A stretch of DNA of 64,000 nt from Chloroflexota bacterium (GTDB taxonomy: Bacteria > Chloroflexota > Anaerolineae > Anaerolineales > Villigracilaceae): the NCBI GenBank assembly GCA_016195815.1, contig JACPYX010000007.1, forward strand, positions 620,001 through 684,000, in the 5' to 3' direction. Shown here piece after piece: positions 62,132 through 64,000 of this stretch (positions are counted from its first letter, which is position 1; the number at the start of each line of letters is the position of its first letter). Below the pieces are notes generated by a model. That model was given only the letters and a program-made list of their open reading frames with translations. It did no database searches and was not told the origin of the DNA. The position numbers and the translations under genes were made by a program.

Positions 62132-63805
62132 ATGCTGGCAACACTTATTATCTGGGCCTATTCTTTCGCGCTGTTCTACATTTATGGCTGGGGTGGACTG
62201 ATATTTCTGCGAAAAATCTTTCAGCTTCAAGATGAACCCCCTGTATCTGGGCCAGTCATTGTCGTTGCAGGGATGGCTATTCTCACCACGCTCGCCTCAT
62301 TTTTATCCCTCTTCATTCCGCTTGGAAGGCTGGCCGCAATATTGATTTTGATTGGCGGGATATTGATCGCAATTACAACGCGCCCATGGAAAAAAACCAG
62401 GCTTCCGGCTTATCATTTTCTGGTTTGGGTTTTGCTTGCCGCCGCGGGGCTAACTACCCTTGAAAATGCCATACATGCGCCAACCAATTCCGACACAGCC
62501 CTATACCACGCACAAGCCATCCGATGGATTGAAAGTTTTCGCGTCGTTCCGGGGTTAGCCAACCTGCACAACCGGCTTGGATTCAATTCTTCGTGGTTTG
62601 TTCTGAATGCGGCATTTAGCTTTGCCTTCCTTGGCATCCAGTCCTTTCATTTGATGAACAGCGTGATTATGCTGGTTGGGTTATTCTATTTTTCTCAGGG
62701 CCTGCAAAACATACTTCAAAGAAAAATAACAACCTCATCTATTGCAAAAACCGTCCTGTTCTTTTTATCTCTATATCTTTATGGAAACGACATAGCATCC
62801 CCGAGCACGGATCTCCCCGCCACTTTGCTGACCTGGATGGTCTCCATTCTGTTGCTGGAAAAACTAGAGTCGCGCGGCATACAGTTTGATATTTTCAGTG
62901 TGGTAATTTTCCTCTTAGCCATTTTTGCGCTCACCGTCAAGCTCTCAGTACTTCCATTAGCGGTGATTGCATTCCTGGTCGTTCTGCAACAGATTAGAAT
63001 AAGAGATTCCGTATGCACGCTTAGGCTGGTCAGTCTCGGCTTGCTTGTTTTATTACCATGGCTCATTCGAAACATCATTTTATCGGGGTATCTGGTTTTT
63101 CCTGTAAGCCAAATTGATATTTTTGGATTTGATTGGAAATATCCTCGCGAAAATGCAGATGCAAACCGATTGGCAATTATTTGGTTCGCGCGCTTTCCGG
63201 GCAAAAACTGGTCGGATTTCGTAGGCCTGTCATTTAATGCGTGGGTGCCGCAATGGTTCAACGGTCTTTCTTTCATTCAAAGAAACCTCTTTTCTGTCGC
63301 AATCATGTCGCCATTAATTCTTGTATTGTTCATGAAAGAACGCGGCTTAAGGCTCTTTAAACAATTCTTTCTGCCTTATTTTGTGAATTATATGGGGGTG
63401 ATTTTTTGGTTTCTGACGGCCCCGGATGTACGGTTTGGATATGGCTTTTTGACCATGTCAATTGTTCTGGCTTTTTCTCCGCTTATTGCTCTCGTGCTGA
63501 CACAATTTACATCATACACTGGCTTCGTAACGGCTATACTATTTCCCCTACTGATTTTTTATCAAGGATATTCGCTGGCCGAAGCAGCCGATCCTGTTTT
63601 CATTAAACAGCATCTTATTCTTCCCGCTGACTACCTCCCCTCCCGCGCCAACCCCTGCCCGATTAGCAACGGCACGGTATTCTGTCGAAAAGAAGGCGGA
63701 CAATGTAACTATGCTGATTTCCCCTGCATTCCATCGCCGCGTCCAAATGTGGAGATGCGCGGAGCAGACTGGCAGGACGGTTTCAGAACTGTTCAAGTGC
63801 CGTAA
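62132..63805 (+). CDS. Polytopic membrane protein, GT-C-like glycosyltransferase
   Basis: 557 aa with more than ten hydrophobic helices. After the fourth helix comes the conserved-looking loop PTNSDTALYHAQAIRWIESF (about 117-136), VVPGLANLHNRLGFNSSWF, with the Asp of SDTALYH in the place of the GT-C catalytic loop. A Cys-rich C-terminal tail (PCPISNGTVFCRKEGGQCNYADFPC) could carry disulfides outside the cell. The protein resembles large leptospiral-type membrane GTs; no sugar can be assigned. Runs with the thioesterase gene and the next GT gene. Confidence 0.68.
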   Translation: MLATLIIWAYSFALFYIYGWGGLIFLRKIFQLQDEPPVSGPVIVVAGMAILTTLASFLSLFIPLGRLAAILILIGGILIAITTRPWKKTRLPAYHFLVWVLLAAAGLTTLENAIHAPTNSDTALYHAQAIRWIESFRVVPGLANLHNRLGFNSSWFVLNAAFSFAFLGIQSFHLMNSVIMLVGLFYFSQGLQNILQRKITTSSIAKTVLFFLSLYLYGNDIASPSTDLPATLLTWMVSILLLEKLESRGIQFDIFSVVIFLLAIFALTVKLSVLPLAVIAFLVVLQQIRIRDSVCTLRLVSLGLLVLLPWLIRNIILSGYLVFPVSQIDIFGFDWKYPRENADANRLAIIWFARFPGKNWSDFVGLSFNAWVPQWFNGLSFIQRNLFSVAIMSPLILVLFMKERGLRLFKQFFLPYFVNYMGVIFWFLTAPDVRFGYGFLTMSIVLAFSPLIALVLTQFTSYTGFVTAILFPLLIFYQGYSLAEAADPVFIKQHLILPADYLPSRANPCPISNGTVFCRKEGGQCNYADFPCIPSPRPNVEMRGADWQDGFRTVQVP

Positions 63806-63817
63806 AAATATTTGCCC

Positions 63818-64000
63818 ATGAAGAACATCAAGGCCAATCCAAATTTCCCCATTATCTTGTTGATTCTTATCGGCCTGCTCGCCGGCCTCTTTACTTTTCG
63901 CGATTACGGCCTCTCGTGGGACGAGCCGCTCTTCTACAAATACGCCGACGCGCTCGGGTACGCTTACACGCCATCCAATTGGTTCAGCGGGAACTTCGAC
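63818..64000 (+). CDS. Membrane glycosyltransferase (family 39-like), partial, 3' end off window
   Basis: 61 codons visible from ATG 63818 to the right edge. One hydrophobic N-terminal helix (PIILLILIGLLAGLFTF) followed by RDYGLSWDEPLFYKYADALGYAY. The DYGLSWDEP motif, with Asp and Glu in the first external loop, is the hallmark of GT-C family 39/ArnT-type mannosyl or arabinosyl transferases. Polyprenyl-phosphate sugars would be the donors. It starts 12 nt after the preceding GT-like gene, so they are probably one unit. Confidence 0.75.
   Translation, partial: MKNIKANPNFPIILLILIGLLAGLFTFRDYGLSWDEPLFYKYADALGYAYTPSNWFSGNFD

Overview
This 64 kb window is a dense chromosomal segment, largely housekeeping, with no phage, plasmid, IS element or CRISPR array that I can see. 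GC content is moderate. The gene mix suggests a member of the Chloroflexota, most likely an Anaerolineae-type bacterium: lipoproteins beside LCP and G5/3D cell-wall proteins, a full Mre/Min cluster, a stand-alone VKOR-family oxidase, GlnRS as well as GltX, and many multi-pass family-39/87-type glycosyltransferases. This assignment is inference from gene content, not from a marker comparison.

Layout. 1-3.1 kb: a minus-strand ABC importer (binding lipoprotein plus truncated permease), a small membrane protein and an ATP-grasp ligase. 3.4-13.9 kb: tryptophanase, RecJ, a hotdog thioesterase, divergent YbaK and peptidase C69, Rel/SpoT, MoeA, VKOR and a tiny Cys-motif/acidic-tail protein. 13.9-22.1 kb: SpoU methyltransferase, cupredoxin lipoprotein, class V aminotransferase, GT87-like protein, G5/3D lipoprotein, LCP protein, RsmA and acyl-CoA dehydrogenase. 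22.2-30.4 kb: a plus-strand run with two membrane proteins, a three-subunit acyl-CoA carboxylase (carboxyltransferase, biotin carboxylase, BCCP), a CYTH protein and a PhoD-like phosphatase. 30.4-36.7 kb: all minus strand, holding MurI, a C26 amidotransferase, L19, FabF, a threonine-synthase-like protein, GNAT and MoaE/MoaD/MoaC. 36.8-43.3 kb: ScpA, a PabB-PabC fusion, tRNA-Gln(CTG), GlnRS and GltX. 43.3-51 kb: the minus-strand cluster mreB-mreC-mreD-mrdA-minC-minD-minE-rodA. 51-64 kb: DegV, Udk, cyclophilin, VTT protein, M20 peptidase, CBS-ACT protein, RluB-type synthase, ScpB, two lipoproteins, a UXS-like epimerase, GtrA, a thioesterase and two membrane glycosyltransferase-like proteins, the last cut by the right edge.

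How the genes fit together. The Mre/PBP2/RodA and MinCDE genes form one transcription-order cluster that would couple lateral wall growth with placement of the division septum. MoeA and MoaC/D/E supply molybdenum cofactor. The acyl-CoA dehydrogenase and the carboxylase suggest acyl-CoA catabolism or methylmalonyl/malonyl-CoA formation. ScpA and ScpB are both present but 20 kb apart. GlnRS lies beside its own tRNA and convergent with GltX.

The most notable signals that gene calling does not explain are: (1) a repeated promoter layout with a -10 box only 6-7 nt before the start codon at nine genes, implying widespread leaderless mRNAs; (2) a MoaD whose Gly-Gly is masked by four extra residues; (3) a G-run/palindromic insertion inside recJ that stays in frame; (4) a G5 domain fused to a beta-propeller; and (5) a terminator whose T-tract runs straight into the next promoter.
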